From contig CBDDOJ010000001.1 of assembly GCA_965231865.1 (NCBI GenBank), positions 868,001-932,000 of the forward strand: DNA of 64,000 nucleotides, given 5' to 3'. Origin of the DNA: WTGA01 sp965231865 (GTDB lineage Bacteria; Pseudomonadota; Gammaproteobacteria; Arenicellales; Poriferihabitantaceae). A program made the translations under genes and the position numbers. Shown in pieces: positions 1-8,051 of this stretch. The notes below the pieces were generated by a model. That model was given only the letters and a program-made list of their open reading frames with translations, was not told the DNA's origin and ran no database searches. How positions within the stretch are numbered: position 1 is the stretch's first letter; each line of letters begins with the position of its first letter.

Positions 1-1
1 G

Positions 2-346
2 CGGGAATGCAGCTTTGACCGGGGCTTTCACAGCCCGGCGAACCGCAAGCGTCTGGACGAACTGCTTGACACTGCGACCTTGCCGAAAAAGGGCCGACTG
101 AATGCCGCGGACCAGGAACGGGAGTCCGACGAAGTCTTTGCCCGTGCCCGCAAGCAGCACCCGGCCGTGGAGTCAGCGATCAACCATCTGGAACACCACG
201 GACTTGACAGAGTCCGGGCGAAAGGAGCCGAGGGGTTCGAGAGAACCGTCGGGCTGGCCATACTTGCTGCCAACCTGCAGCGCCTCGGCCGGATGGTACA
301 AAAATCGGAGAAAACGCATCATGATCGGCACCGCCTCGCTGCCTGA
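2..346 (+). CDS. ISNCY-like transposase, C-terminal part (5' end outside window)
   Basis: The reading frame is open from the first bases of the window to a TGA at 344-346. It reads RECSFDRGFHSPANRKRLDE, then a stretch around HPAVESAINHLEHHGLDR and RTVGLAILAANLQRLGRMV, which is the characteristic C-terminal third of ISNCY-type DDE transposases. The family is recognised from memory of these motifs. Only about 114 residues are inside the window, so activity cannot be judged. The terminal inverted repeat should lie between the stop and the Calx-beta ORF that ends at 547, but I could not define it without the left end of the element. Confidence 0.78.
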   Translation, partial: RECSFDRGFHSPANRKRLDELLDTATLPKKGRLNAADQERESDEVFARARKQHPAVESAINHLEHHGLDRVRAKGAEGFERTVGLAILAANLQRLGRMVQKSEKTHHDRHRLAA

Positions 347-546
347 TGCTCTTTTCACCCGGTCAGACCTGCCCCCGCACCGACGGGGAGGGCCTCCTAT
401 GACCTGGAGCGTAAAATTCCTCAAAATCGTGCCTCAAACAGCCGAAAACAAGCGGCATTGAGCGAAAATCTCCTCCGCATCCGTCGGAGGGAGCCTGTAA
501 AAATTGATTTCAGTCCTCCGATTACGCAAAATCAGGGGGTTTTCTC

Positions 547-975
547 TCAGACACTACTTATAATAATAGTGAGCGTAGGCCCGGTCCCTACATTGTAGCC
601 GGAGCCGGACGTGATGGTGATCAGGATGGTTTCCGCGTTGTCGTCCTGCGTATCCGCGAGAAACACGACCGGGAAATCGACGCGAGTAAATGCCGCCGTC
701 CCGGACGGAAACGTGAATACCCCAGTACTAGTCCCGCAGTTGGCGCCGGCAATGGTGTAGTCGGTCCCGCAGGTCGCAGTGCCGCCAATGGAGTAGTTGA
801 CGTCGAGAGCCGCTGTCAAGGGCCGGCTGACTTGTATCTCGTAGTATCCCGTGTTGTCTTCAAAACCGGGGGCTTGGCCGTCGGCTCCTTCGTCCCAGAA
901 CACGTTCGGTATCTGCGTCTGCGCCAGCGCGTCTTCCGGTGCCCAAGAGGCATGAAGCACCAAAAGAAGCGACAC
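547..975 (-). CDS. Short secreted protein with one Calx-beta-like domain
   Basis: The 142-residue product begins with a hydrophobic stretch (VSLLLVLHASWA) and an ALA-QT signal-peptidase-like site. About 110 residues follow that resemble one Calx-beta repeat: YEIQVSRPL, VNYSIGGTATCGTDYT, FPSGTAAFTRVDFPVVFLAD and DNAETILITI. Calx-beta repeats usually occur in multi-domain, calcium-binding, secreted or surface proteins. Here the protein stops in the last beta strand (TLTIIISSV), where the family usually continues with acidic residues, so it may be truncated, possibly by the neighbouring insertion sequence. The first available start is GTG at 975. The frame stays open upstream with an Arg-rich stretch that would suit an n-region but contains no ATG. 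The function is unknown. Confidence 0.55.
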   Translation of the reverse strand: MSLLLVLHASWAPEDALAQTQIPNVFWDEGADGQAPGFEDNTGYYEIQVSRPLTAALDVNYSIGGTATCGTDYTIAGANCGTSTGVFTFPSGTAAFTRVDFPVVFLADTQDDNAETILITITSGSGYNVGTGPTLTIIISSV

Positions 976-1061
976 CGCGAGCAGGCCGCGGGGCCGAAAG
1001 AATCGATCGGCTAAGCGGGAAGATTCAGGTCCTGAAAGTCGGAGGAAGCCCCGCCTGATGC

Positions 1062-1078
1062 GGGGGGGGGGGGGGGGG
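1062..1078. repeat. 17-base poly-G tract
   Basis: There is an uninterrupted run of 17 G on the plus strand. Just upstream, GCCCCGCCTGATGCGGGG could fold into a small stem that runs into the tract. It lies about 90 bp upstream of the GTG of the minus-strand Calx-beta ORF, so any length change would fall in that gene's upstream region. Such tracts are prone to slippage and are also frequent assembly or sequencing error points. Confidence 0.8.
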
Positions 1079-1341
1079 TACGTAGACTTTGGCCGAGTAC
1101 AGTCGGTGCCGTACCGGACGATCCGACAACCGCCCGTATCACATGAAACAAACCAAACATAACCAGGTTACCTCTTTAATCATGCCACTCGTTTGACAGC
1201 GATTCCGCAAAAGTTGCAAACATCTCCCGTCGAATCGACCTCCTGGTTCCGAGTCAATCGTTACCAGAAATACATTTCATGAACGGAAATTACACCGCTT
1301 TAAGGACAAAAGCAAGAACAAAAAAATACTATCAGGCCGGA

Positions 1342-1764
1342 CTATCCCACGCTGAAGAGTTGATGAAGTTTTGTGGAACGGGGGATTGGGGATACTCTGC
1401 GGGACGATGGGCAGTGTGCTGGATTCGCCCCGGTAGTGGGCAGGCGCAGTCTGGATGTGGAGGGTATGGGCGTTGTCTGCCTGGTTTCAGGGTCTTGACA
1501 ACGGGGCCCGGTGCCGACAGGGTATGGACGGTCCTGTTCCCCCTCCACCGGCCGAACCGTCAGACAACTCGACAGCCGCCACTGTCCCCTCGCATCCCGA
1601 AAATCCAGCGCCTCACACACCCAACGGACCAGCGCCATGCGCCCGGAAAACTGATCAGTCGGCGGCAACATCGCCAAAACCGCCTGACCTCGTTCAGACT
1701 TCAAAATACCCGGGAAGAGAGAATAATTCTGCCATGGTCGGTACAATAACCGATCAATAATCAT
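1342..1764 (-). pseudogene. Decayed DUF4338-type ORF (DruA-like or IS4-transposase N-terminus)
   Basis: The frame contains a stretch resembling the N-terminal winged-helix-like part of DUF4338 proteins: RGQAVLAMLPPTDQFSGR, then ALVRWVCEALDFRDARGQ, then WRLSSCLTV. That domain occurs in DruA of the Druantia defence system and at the N-terminus of some IS4-type transposases. After SSCLTV the expected LRRLE-like helix appears only as RPVEGE and the rest loses resemblance, which suggests a frameshift. No large C-terminal domain follows. I read it as a dead fragment and cannot tell which parent it came from. The nearest intact gene starts at 1936 on the other strand. Confidence 0.45.
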
Positions 1765-1869
1765 TTGTTTGGCAGCAAAATGACCAATGGGCCGGGCGCG
1801 ACACCACGCCGATGCTCAGGCAGGTTTCCGGGGGGCATGACTTCGTGTCTCCCATTGTCAAATGAAGGC

Positions 1870-1898
1870 TTGACTTAAAGAGTACTTTAACCTGTAAA
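1870..1898 (+). promoter_or_regulatory. Candidate sigma70 promoter of the Rieske gene, with inverted repeat in the spacer
   Basis: A TTGACT -35 (1870-1875) is separated by 17 bases from a TGTAAA -10 (1893-1898). The inverted repeat TTAAAG-AGTA-CTTTAA (1875-1890) overlaps the end of the -35 and fills most of the spacer, a position where a repressor would block polymerase. The GTG of the downstream gene is at 1936. Confidence 0.45.
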
Positions 1899-1935
1899 CT
1901 GCCCCGAATCGATCATACCGACCAGGACCGAACCC

Positions 1936-3537
1936 GTGAACAACCGCCAGCCAACTGAAAACCCCGATCCAATCTGGGTGCAGGCGTCCTCCCTGACCGC
2001 CCTGAAAAAGAAAAGCCCCGTGGTATGCCGTCTCTCCGGGAAACAGATTGCCCTGTTTCGTACCGAAAACGGAATCCGCGCCTGCAATAACCGGTGCCCC
2101 CACGAAGGGTATCCGCTGGCAGAGGGCAACCTTTCCAGCGGGTGCACGCTGACCTGCAATTGGCACAACTGGAAATTTGACCTGCTCACCGGCGCCAATC
2201 TGTACGGCGGCGATCAGCTGAGAACCTACCCGGTGGAAACAAGAGGGGATGAAGTCTGGATCGATGTCTCCGACCCGCCCTATGAAGACCGTTACCGGAG
2301 CGTGACTGAAAATCTGAAAATGGCGTTTGAGGACCATGAATATGATCGCCTTGCCAGGGAAATTGCCCGCCTGATAGACCTGGGGGGCGACCCGTTGGAC
2401 GGGTTGCGCCTGGCCATTCAGTGGTCCTATCAAAAAATGGAATTCGGCTGGACCCATGCCTATGCCGGGATGGCGGACTGGCTGGTCATTTTCGACCGGC
2501 ACCTCGAAGATGAAGAAGTGCAACTGGTCTGCCTGCTCGAAAGCGTGGGCCATGCCTCGTTTGATGTTCTGAGAGAAAAAGACTACCCGTTTACCGAACG
2601 CATCCGACCCTTTCATGAAACCGGCTTTCTGCGTGCAATCGAAGAGGAAAATGAGGACTCTGCGGTTTCCATGATCCGCGGTGGTTTGCGCGATGGTCTG
2701 AAATTCGATGATTTTGAGCCTCTGCTCACCCGGGCGGCCCTCGCACATTACAATGACTTTGGACACTCCCTGATCTACGTCACCAAGCTCGGTGCATTGG
2801 TGCACCGGCTCGGCGACACCGTACTGGAACCGCTTCTGCTTTCTTTGGTCAGGGAAATTGTTTATGCAACCAGGGAGGAAAAGATACCTGAATTTCGGGG
2901 ATACGCCAACGCACTGGACCAATGGGGGACCGGGAACAATGCGAATCCAATGGCCCGGAACTGGCACCGCAAGGGAATCCGTTCCGCTCTGGACGCCACC
3001 GTTGACTGCAGCCGCGCGGCCCCTGAAATCATTTACGAGAAACTGTTGCTGGCCAATGCCGTCAACCTGCTGAGCTTTGATATTTCCCAACAGGAGAAGG
3101 TGAAAGTCCCGGTGTCGGGCAATGTGGGTTGGCTCAGCTTCACCCATGGGCTGACCTTTTCCAGCGCCGTGCGCAAACAATGCACCAGGTTCCCTGAATT
3201 ATGGCCCCAGGGTCTGTTGCAGATGGCCTGCTTCAGCGGCCGGAACGCCGCCTTCACCACTCCCGAATACGAACTGGACCGCTGGACTTCGGGGGACCCG
3301 GAACAGGATATTCGCAACCTGACCGGCCGGATTATCGATCACGGCCAAAGCGAATATATCGTCTCGGTCCATTTGCTGAAAACCGCCCTGGCGGTGGCGG
3401 AAGAGGCGGAAAATCTGGCAACCGGGAAAGCGGTCTATTTAACTGCCGCCTTGACGAGATTCATGCATTCTCCGCTCCGGCGCAAGCAAACCATGCGGAC
3501 GGCCTACCAATCCATTCACTTTGTCCGGAAGGACTGA
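1936..3537 (+). CDS. Rieske [2Fe-2S] protein with large helical C-terminal domain
   Basis: The protein has 533 residues and starts at GTG, preceded by an AGGAC ribosome site. Residues 10-110 form a Rieske ferredoxin-like domain with the cluster ligands Cys54, His56 (CPHEGYPL), Cys74 and His77 (CNWHNW). The remaining 400 or so residues are predicted mostly helical and contain several His-rich segments, for example HYNDFGHSLIYVTKLGALVH and FTHGLTFSSAVR. These vaguely recall questin-oxidase-like (DUF4243) proteins, but I hold that only as a weak similarity. There is no ring-hydroxylase mononuclear iron motif that I can see, so it is not a classical Rieske oxygenase. No signal peptide is present, so it is probably cytoplasmic. 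It is monocistronic, convergent with the SDR gene, and its substrate is unknown. Confidence 0.75.
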   Translation: MNNRQPTENPDPIWVQASSLTALKKKSPVVCRLSGKQIALFRTENGIRACNNRCPHEGYPLAEGNLSSGCTLTCNWHNWKFDLLTGANLYGGDQLRTYPVETRGDEVWIDVSDPPYEDRYRSVTENLKMAFEDHEYDRLAREIARLIDLGGDPLDGLRLAIQWSYQKMEFGWTHAYAGMADWLVIFDRHLEDEEVQLVCLLESVGHASFDVLREKDYPFTERIRPFHETGFLRAIEEENEDSAVSMIRGGLRDGLKFDDFEPLLTRAALAHYNDFGHSLIYVTKLGALVHRLGDTVLEPLLLSLVREIVYATREEKIPEFRGYANALDQWGTGNNANPMARNWHRKGIRSALDATVDCSRAAPEIIYEKLLLANAVNLLSFDISQQEKVKVPVSGNVGWLSFTHGLTFSSAVRKQCTRFPELWPQGLLQMACFSGRNAAFTTPEYELDRWTSGDPEQDIRNLTGRIIDHGQSEYIVSVHLLKTALAVAEEAENLATGKAVYLTAALTRFMHSPLRRKQTMRTAYQSIHFVRKD

Positions 3538-3565
3538 CGGCCCGGACCGCTGTGGGGAATACAGA

Positions 3566-4165
3566 CTATTCAACAATAATGACCTGACCCGTAATCACCC
3601 CTTCCAGACTCTTGCAGTATGCCAGGCCAACATGTACGGACGATACCGGCCGGTGCCCCGGGAAAAAACCATCGTATTTTTCGGCAGAAACATCCAGTAC
3701 GGTTGCACTGACGGTATTGATACGGATATTTCTCGGCATATCCACGGCGGCACCCAGTACAAATGAATCAATGGCACCATTGGCCGCCGCGCCCGCGGCT
3801 CCCCCTTTTATGGGATCGCGATTCAGGATTCCACTGGTCAGGGTAAACGACCCGCCATCCTCCAGATAGGCCAGCCCTTCGAGCACCAGATTAATCTGGG
3901 GGAGCACTTTGTGGTAAATCCCCTTCATGAACTGTTCCTCCGTCATTCCCTGTACCGGCCCGAAGTGGCCATGCCCCACTGCGCTGATGATGCCGCCGAC
4001 TCTGCCGGCCTGTCCGTACATGGCGCGGATGCTCTCCGGGTCATTGACATCCGCAAGAATGTCACCGCTGCTCCTTCCCACCGCAATCACTTCGTGACGG
4101 CCACCCAGGGCATTGACAACAGCCCGACCCACCGCACCGGATGCTCCCACTACAATCACTCTCAT
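3566..4165 (-). CDS. Short-chain dehydrogenase/reductase family protein lacking YxxxK
   Basis: The product is 199 residues from the ATG at 4165, chosen because AGAGG sits 7 bases upstream and the protein then begins directly with the nucleotide-binding fold MRVIVVGASGAVGRAVV. A Rossmann fold is clear, with the typical late SDR segment NIRINTVSATVLD. At the place of the catalytic Tyr-x3-Lys the sequence reads GAAAN (in AAGAAANGAIDSF), so both Tyr and Lys are missing; a Ser in the TSGIL strand is kept. This matches a small subgroup of short SDR-like proteins of unknown function. It may bind a dinucleotide without classical SDR catalysis. It is divergent from the MFS transporter gene. Confidence 0.75.
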   Translation of the reverse strand: MRVIVVGASGAVGRAVVNALGGRHEVIAVGRSSGDILADVNDPESIRAMYGQAGRVGGIISAVGHGHFGPVQGMTEEQFMKGIYHKVLPQINLVLEGLAYLEDGGSFTLTSGILNRDPIKGGAAGAAANGAIDSFVLGAAVDMPRNIRINTVSATVLDVSAEKYDGFFPGHRPVSSVHVGLAYCKSLEGVITGQVIIVE

Positions 4166-4270
4166 TCCAGACCTCTCACCTGTTTCAAAATGGGCTCCCA
4201 TGGTACCAGATGCATCCGTACTTTGAAGGTCGAATTCAGTATACTACCCCGCAAAGTCCGTCAGCCTGCA

Positions 4271-5539
4271 ATGTTGAAAACTCCCTACCCGGTTCCCATT
4301 CTCCCCAAATACCAGTTTACAGTGGTTTTGGCAGTTATGGTGCTCGCCGGTTCGGTCAGCATTATGTCAACAGACCTGTATGCACCCAGTCTTCCCCACA
4401 TTACGGAGGTATTTCATACCACCCCCGAGCTGGTCAAACTGACCATCAGCCTCAACTTGATGGTCTATGGGGTGGCCCAGTTATTTTATGGCCCGTTGAG
4501 TGACCGGTTTGGCCGGCGGCCGGTTTTATTGTGGTCAGTCGTCCTTTTTTCCCTTGCAAGTGCCGCTGCCGGGTTCGCCCGGAGCATTGACCAGTTAATC
4601 CTCGCGAGAATTTTCCAGGGGATCTTTGCCTCAGCCGAAGTGGTCATTTGTCTCTCCGTGTTCAAGGACCTGTTTACCGAGCTGCAGCAGGTCAAGGCAT
4701 TTGCCATTTATGGAATGGCCATTGCGCTGGCGCCGTGCATCGCACCCATTGCAGGGGGGCATATTCACGTACTTTTCGGTTGGGAATACAATTTTTACCT
4801 GGTCGCCGTTCTCGGCATGGCCACCGCCGGCCTGATCTTCGTTCTGATACACGAGACGACCCAACCCGATCCCGCCGCGCTTCGCATCCACTCCATCGCA
4901 AAAAGCTATTGGTCTATCTTCTCAAACCGGACCTTCATGGTTCATGGTGCATTGGCGGGAGTCGCTCTTGGCCTGATCTATGCCTTTGTTGTCGGCGCAC
5001 CCTTTATTCTCATTGACCATTTTGGCATTGCTGTTGACCATTTCGGATATTACCAGGCAGCGATCGTGATTGCCTACTTCCTCGGCAGCATGCTGTCCAC
5101 CCGGTTGATTGATTCCTGGCGTCCCATGGACCTGCTGAACCTGGGGATGGGTTTTACCCTCCTGGGCGCGTTCCTCGTGGTAGGACTCGTTTTCCTTCAG
5201 GGAATGCTGTCACCGAATTCTCTGACCCTGGCGTACATGATCATCGGTTTTGGCCTGGGCCCGGTTTTTGCGGTGGTCCCTTCCAAGGCCCTGGCCCCCA
5301 TTGAAAAATCCGCAGGAAGTGCCGCCGCCGCTTTCGGCGCCATGGAAGTGGGAATATCGGGTTTGATTGCAGGCATGGTCAGCCTGTTTCATGATGACAC
5401 CCCCGGGCCCTTTGGCCTGATCGTCGGTATGACTGCCATGCTCGGCCTGGTTCTCGGCTATTGTTCCAACCGGCTGGACCAACGAAAACCTCCGCCCGGG
5501 GCTGGCTCAGGGCGAGCGGTGGATGATCAGTACCCGTGA
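4271..5539 (+). CDS. Bcr/CflA-type MFS drug exporter
   Basis: A 423-residue integral membrane protein with 12 predicted transmembrane helices. The ATG at 4271 (MLKTPYPV) is chosen because the extension upstream in the same frame is hydrophilic and overlaps the divergent SDR gene. MFS signatures of the Bcr/CflA drug:proton antiporter family are visible: TDLYAPSLPHI in helix 1, GPLSDRFGRRPVLL between helices 2 and 3, and the helix 5 motif GMAIALAPCIAPIAGGH. Members export bicyclomycin, chloramphenicol and similar compounds, or amino acids; the substrate cannot be told here. The 3' end overlaps the convergent methyltransferase gene by 33 bases. Confidence 0.88.
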   Translation: MLKTPYPVPILPKYQFTVVLAVMVLAGSVSIMSTDLYAPSLPHITEVFHTTPELVKLTISLNLMVYGVAQLFYGPLSDRFGRRPVLLWSVVLFSLASAAAGFARSIDQLILARIFQGIFASAEVVICLSVFKDLFTELQQVKAFAIYGMAIALAPCIAPIAGGHIHVLFGWEYNFYLVAVLGMATAGLIFVLIHETTQPDPAALRIHSIAKSYWSIFSNRTFMVHGALAGVALGLIYAFVVGAPFILIDHFGIAVDHFGYYQAAIVIAYFLGSMLSTRLIDSWRPMDLLNLGMGFTLLGAFLVVGLVFLQGMLSPNSLTLAYMIIGFGLGPVFAVVPSKALAPIEKSAGSAAAAFGAMEVGISGLIAGMVSLFHDDTPGPFGLIVGMTAMLGLVLGYCSNRLDQRKPPPGAGSGRAVDDQYP

Positions 5540-6205
5540 TCCAATCCCCTGGTTGCCGATATAACCCGCCTGCCTGATTTCCCGAATGGAAAATCCATGC
5601 AATTCCGCCTCCGCATGGACGGCTGTGATCAGACCCAGTTCCTCCCAGGCCGCACCATTGACTGTAATGACGCAGGTCCCGCCCGGGACAACACAGCCAA
5701 TCACATGGTGCATGTCCGAGATCTTCGGCGTGGCATATGAAAACAACCCGACACAAATGAGCGCATCATAGCGTGGGTTCAGGTCAACGGCTTTCGTGAA
5801 ATCCTTTTTCCACAGAGACTGGTAGACCTTTCTTTTTGCCGCAATTGCGAGCATTTCCCGGGAAAAATCGGCACCGTGAATGTTTTCATATCCCAGTGAC
5901 TGCAGATATTTCCCCACCAGCCCGGTCCCGCAGGCAACATCCAGTATCCGTACAGACCGATCGGCCACCGCCTCCGCAAAGATATCGCCGGCATCGATGT
6001 GCGCCACATATCCGAGGTCGTCGACAAGGTCCGCTTCGTAGGACGACGCCCACTGGTCATACTGTGCTTCCTTGTCGTCCGTCTGGCGATAAACCGCAGC
6101 CAGGCGATCATCAAACCGGTTTAAATCAGGGGCCGGCCCAACATTCTTCGAACAGGACCCGGGCGGGCTTTTGCCGGCTCCCCGATTCAGGGCATCGTCG
6201 GCCAT
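5507..6205 (-). CDS. Class I SAM-dependent methyltransferase
   Basis: The 232-residue protein has the SAM-binding motif I ILDVACGTGLVGKY at residues 87-100, followed by HGADFSREML (motif II region) and YDALICVGLFSY (motif III/IV). The overall pattern resembles the Williams-Beuren-type small-molecule methyltransferase group. The N-terminal 30 residues are low-complexity and may not be translated, but no better start with a ribosome site is evident. It overlaps the next gene upstream by 19 bases (6187-6205), suggesting co-transcription with the proline-racemase-family enzyme. The substrate is unknown. Confidence 0.8.
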   Translation of the reverse strand: MADDALNRGAGKSPPGSCSKNVGPAPDLNRFDDRLAAVYRQTDDKEAQYDQWASSYEADLVDDLGYVAHIDAGDIFAEAVADRSVRILDVACGTGLVGKYLQSLGYENIHGADFSREMLAIAAKRKVYQSLWKKDFTKAVDLNPRYDALICVGLFSYATPKISDMHHVIGCVVPGGTCVITVNGAAWEELGLITAVHAEAELHGFSIREIRQAGYIGNQGIGSRVLIIHRSP

Positions 6206-7218
6206 GTATCCGCCACTTTATATCCGCCCGGCCACGGATCATCCGGATCCAGGGTATACTGGAATAACCCGGTTATCCAGGCACGGCCGGTCAATGCCGG
6301 CACAATGGCCGGGGTTTTCATCACGGTGGTTTCCTCCAGGATCCGGCAATCAAACCGGGAATCAATGATGGAGCGTCCTGTCATCCTGTCTCCGGTTTTG
6401 AGCAGCCCCCTGGCATGCAGGACGGCCAACCGTGCTGAACACCCCGTGCCGCAGGGTGAGCGGTCCAGTTTTCCCGGCTGGACCACCACTGCATTTTTAC
6501 TGACCGCAACACCGTCTTCCTCAAATAAAGGCATCGCAAACTGGGTAAAGGAAATATGCGACCATTCCTGGTTTTCCGGATGAACAAACCCCAGCTGTTC
6601 GTTTGCAGCCCGTGTGATCTTCCTCCCCGACTCCACCAGGTCCATGGCCGCATCCGGTACGATTGCGAGCCCAACATCTTCCGGATTGACCATGACAAAA
6701 CTGTCACCGCCATAAGCCGTGTCCACCGTCAGTGTTCCGAGACCCTCAACTTCCAGCACGGCATCGAGCTGATCGGCAAAGGATGGGACGTTGGTGATCG
6801 TGACCTGGCGGGCCTTGCCTTCCCGGCACTCGACCCTCGCCTTCACCACCCCTGCGGGGGCTTCAATCCACAAATCCGTGCAGGGCTCCACCATTTCCAC
6901 CATCCCCGTGTCCACCAGCACCGTGGCGACGCACATGGCGTTGGACCCGGACATGGGCGGCGTATCTTCGGGCTCCATGATGATCCATCCGGTATGGGCA
7001 CGGGGGTCCTTTGCCGGCACCAGCAGGTTGACATGCCCGTAGACTCCCCCGCGTGGCTCATTGAGAACAAAATTCCGCAAGGCAGTATCCTGTGCAACGA
7101 AACGGGATTGCTCCCAGATGGTATCCCCCGGTGGAGGGGAAACTCCCCCTACAATGACGTTCCCCACTTCCCCTTCCGCATGGCAACCCACCACATGAAC
7201 AACCCGGGTTGATCTCAC
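6187..7218 (-). CDS. Proline racemase superfamily enzyme (hydroxyproline epimerase or trans-3-hydroxyproline dehydratase)
   Basis: The 343-residue protein starts at GTG with GGGGGAT a few bases upstream. The two active-site loops are recognisable: PPMSGSNAMC around residue 90 and DRSPCGTGCSAR around residue 256. The first catalytic position is Ser90 instead of the Cys of proline racemases and 4-hydroxyproline 2-epimerases, while the second, Cys256, is kept. Ser/Cys members of this family include enzymes with trans-3-hydroxy-L-proline dehydratase and/or epimerase activity. The likely role is degradation of hydroxyprolines in the cytoplasm. No other hydroxyproline catabolic gene (DAAO-like oxidase, dihydrodipicolinate-synthase-like deaminase) is adjacent. 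Confidence 0.82.
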   Translation of the reverse strand: MRSTRVVHVVGCHAEGEVGNVIVGGVSPPPGDTIWEQSRFVAQDTALRNFVLNEPRGGVYGHVNLLVPAKDPRAHTGWIIMEPEDTPPMSGSNAMCVATVLVDTGMVEMVEPCTDLWIEAPAGVVKARVECREGKARQVTITNVPSFADQLDAVLEVEGLGTLTVDTAYGGDSFVMVNPEDVGLAIVPDAAMDLVESGRKITRAANEQLGFVHPENQEWSHISFTQFAMPLFEEDGVAVSKNAVVVQPGKLDRSPCGTGCSARLAVLHARGLLKTGDRMTGRSIIDSRFDCRILEETTVMKTPAIVPALTGRAWITGLFQYTLDPDDPWPGGYKVADTWPTMP

Positions 7219-7327
7219 TTTATCCCCCCTGCGTTCCCTCGCAAACTGTTTTCGAACGGGGTCTGATCATCCGCAAACCGCCATCGAATCCGGGAGTCCG
7301 TCGCCGTGCAGAGGTTCACCGGCAATT

Positions 7328-8014
7328 TCAGTGGATATTGAAGTGCATGGACAGGTAATCCACGATCACGGTCCGGTCCGGTTCAGGCAGCGCTGGCAGT
7401 CCCTGTTCTTCCGTCATCCAGTCTATTACTTCCTCCCAGCTTTCCCGGGACAATCCCTGTTGTTTGACGATGGCAAGAGAGTGGCAGGCGTTGCAGGTAT
7501 GCCCTGTGAGGTCCCGGCCGGGACCTTCGGGCCAATCCGGACCAAAGGGGTCAGCCGGGCCATTACTGTCATCGGTGCTGTCACCGATTTGACCCTGGGC
7601 GGGCCCCCTCTCCCGGTTTTCCTGCTGGAGGAGGACCCAGGCAAGCAAATCCGCCCGGCGGGCGGGGTCCTCCAATCCCGGAAATACCATTTTCGTCCCG
7701 GGTGCAAATTCCCCGGGAGACCGCAGGAACGCGTCCAGCCGTTCCACGGACCATTTTCCCGATAACTTCGACAGCGCAGCGGAATAGTCGTACGTATCAA
7801 CCGAAGCGATCTCACGGTCGATGAGGTTCCAGAGGTTGGGGCCGATCCGATGGGGTCCCCCCTCATTCACCGTGTGACAGGCCAGGCATTGAAAAAAGAC
7901 CGATTCCCCATTCCCCGGATCCGCGTTCTGGACTCTTTCATTCACGGCGGTGTTCTCCGCACTGCCCGCCACGGATGCAACGACCAGTCCGGCAACGAAA
8001 AGAACCGCCCGCAT
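7328..8014 (-). CDS. Periplasmic diheme cytochrome c, partner of the sulfite dehydrogenase
   Basis: A 228-residue protein with an N-terminal signal peptide (MRAVLFVAGLVVASVAGSA). It has two covalent heme sites, CLACH at residues 43-47 and CNACH at residues 174-178. The first domain looks like a class I cytochrome c (GPNLWNLIDRE, then a Met-containing GTKMVFPGL as sixth ligand). The second is a shorter domain with SRESWEEVIDWMTEEQG, typical of cytochromes attached to sulfite dehydrogenases. It lies 37 bases downstream of the molybdenum subunit gene on the same strand, so it probably receives the electrons from that enzyme. Confidence 0.87.
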   Translation of the reverse strand: MRAVLFVAGLVVASVAGSAENTAVNERVQNADPGNGESVFFQCLACHTVNEGGPHRIGPNLWNLIDREIASVDTYDYSAALSKLSGKWSVERLDAFLRSPGEFAPGTKMVFPGLEDPARRADLLAWVLLQQENRERGPAQGQIGDSTDDSNGPADPFGPDWPEGPGRDLTGHTCNACHSLAIVKQQGLSRESWEEVIDWMTEEQGLPALPEPDRTVIVDYLSMHFNIH

Positions 8015-8051
8015 GTCACAGGCTGTAAACCTTGACTTCAGACCCGGTTAT

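Noticed and set aside
1279..1749. 156-residue plus-strand frame opposite the DUF4338-like fragment
   Set aside because: Low-complexity Pro/Arg/Thr composition, no ribosome site; the minus strand has recognisable domain residues.
1858..3180. 440-residue frame antisense to the Rieske gene
   Set aside because: Shadow of a GC-rich coding frame, no family signature; the sense protein has all Rieske ligands.
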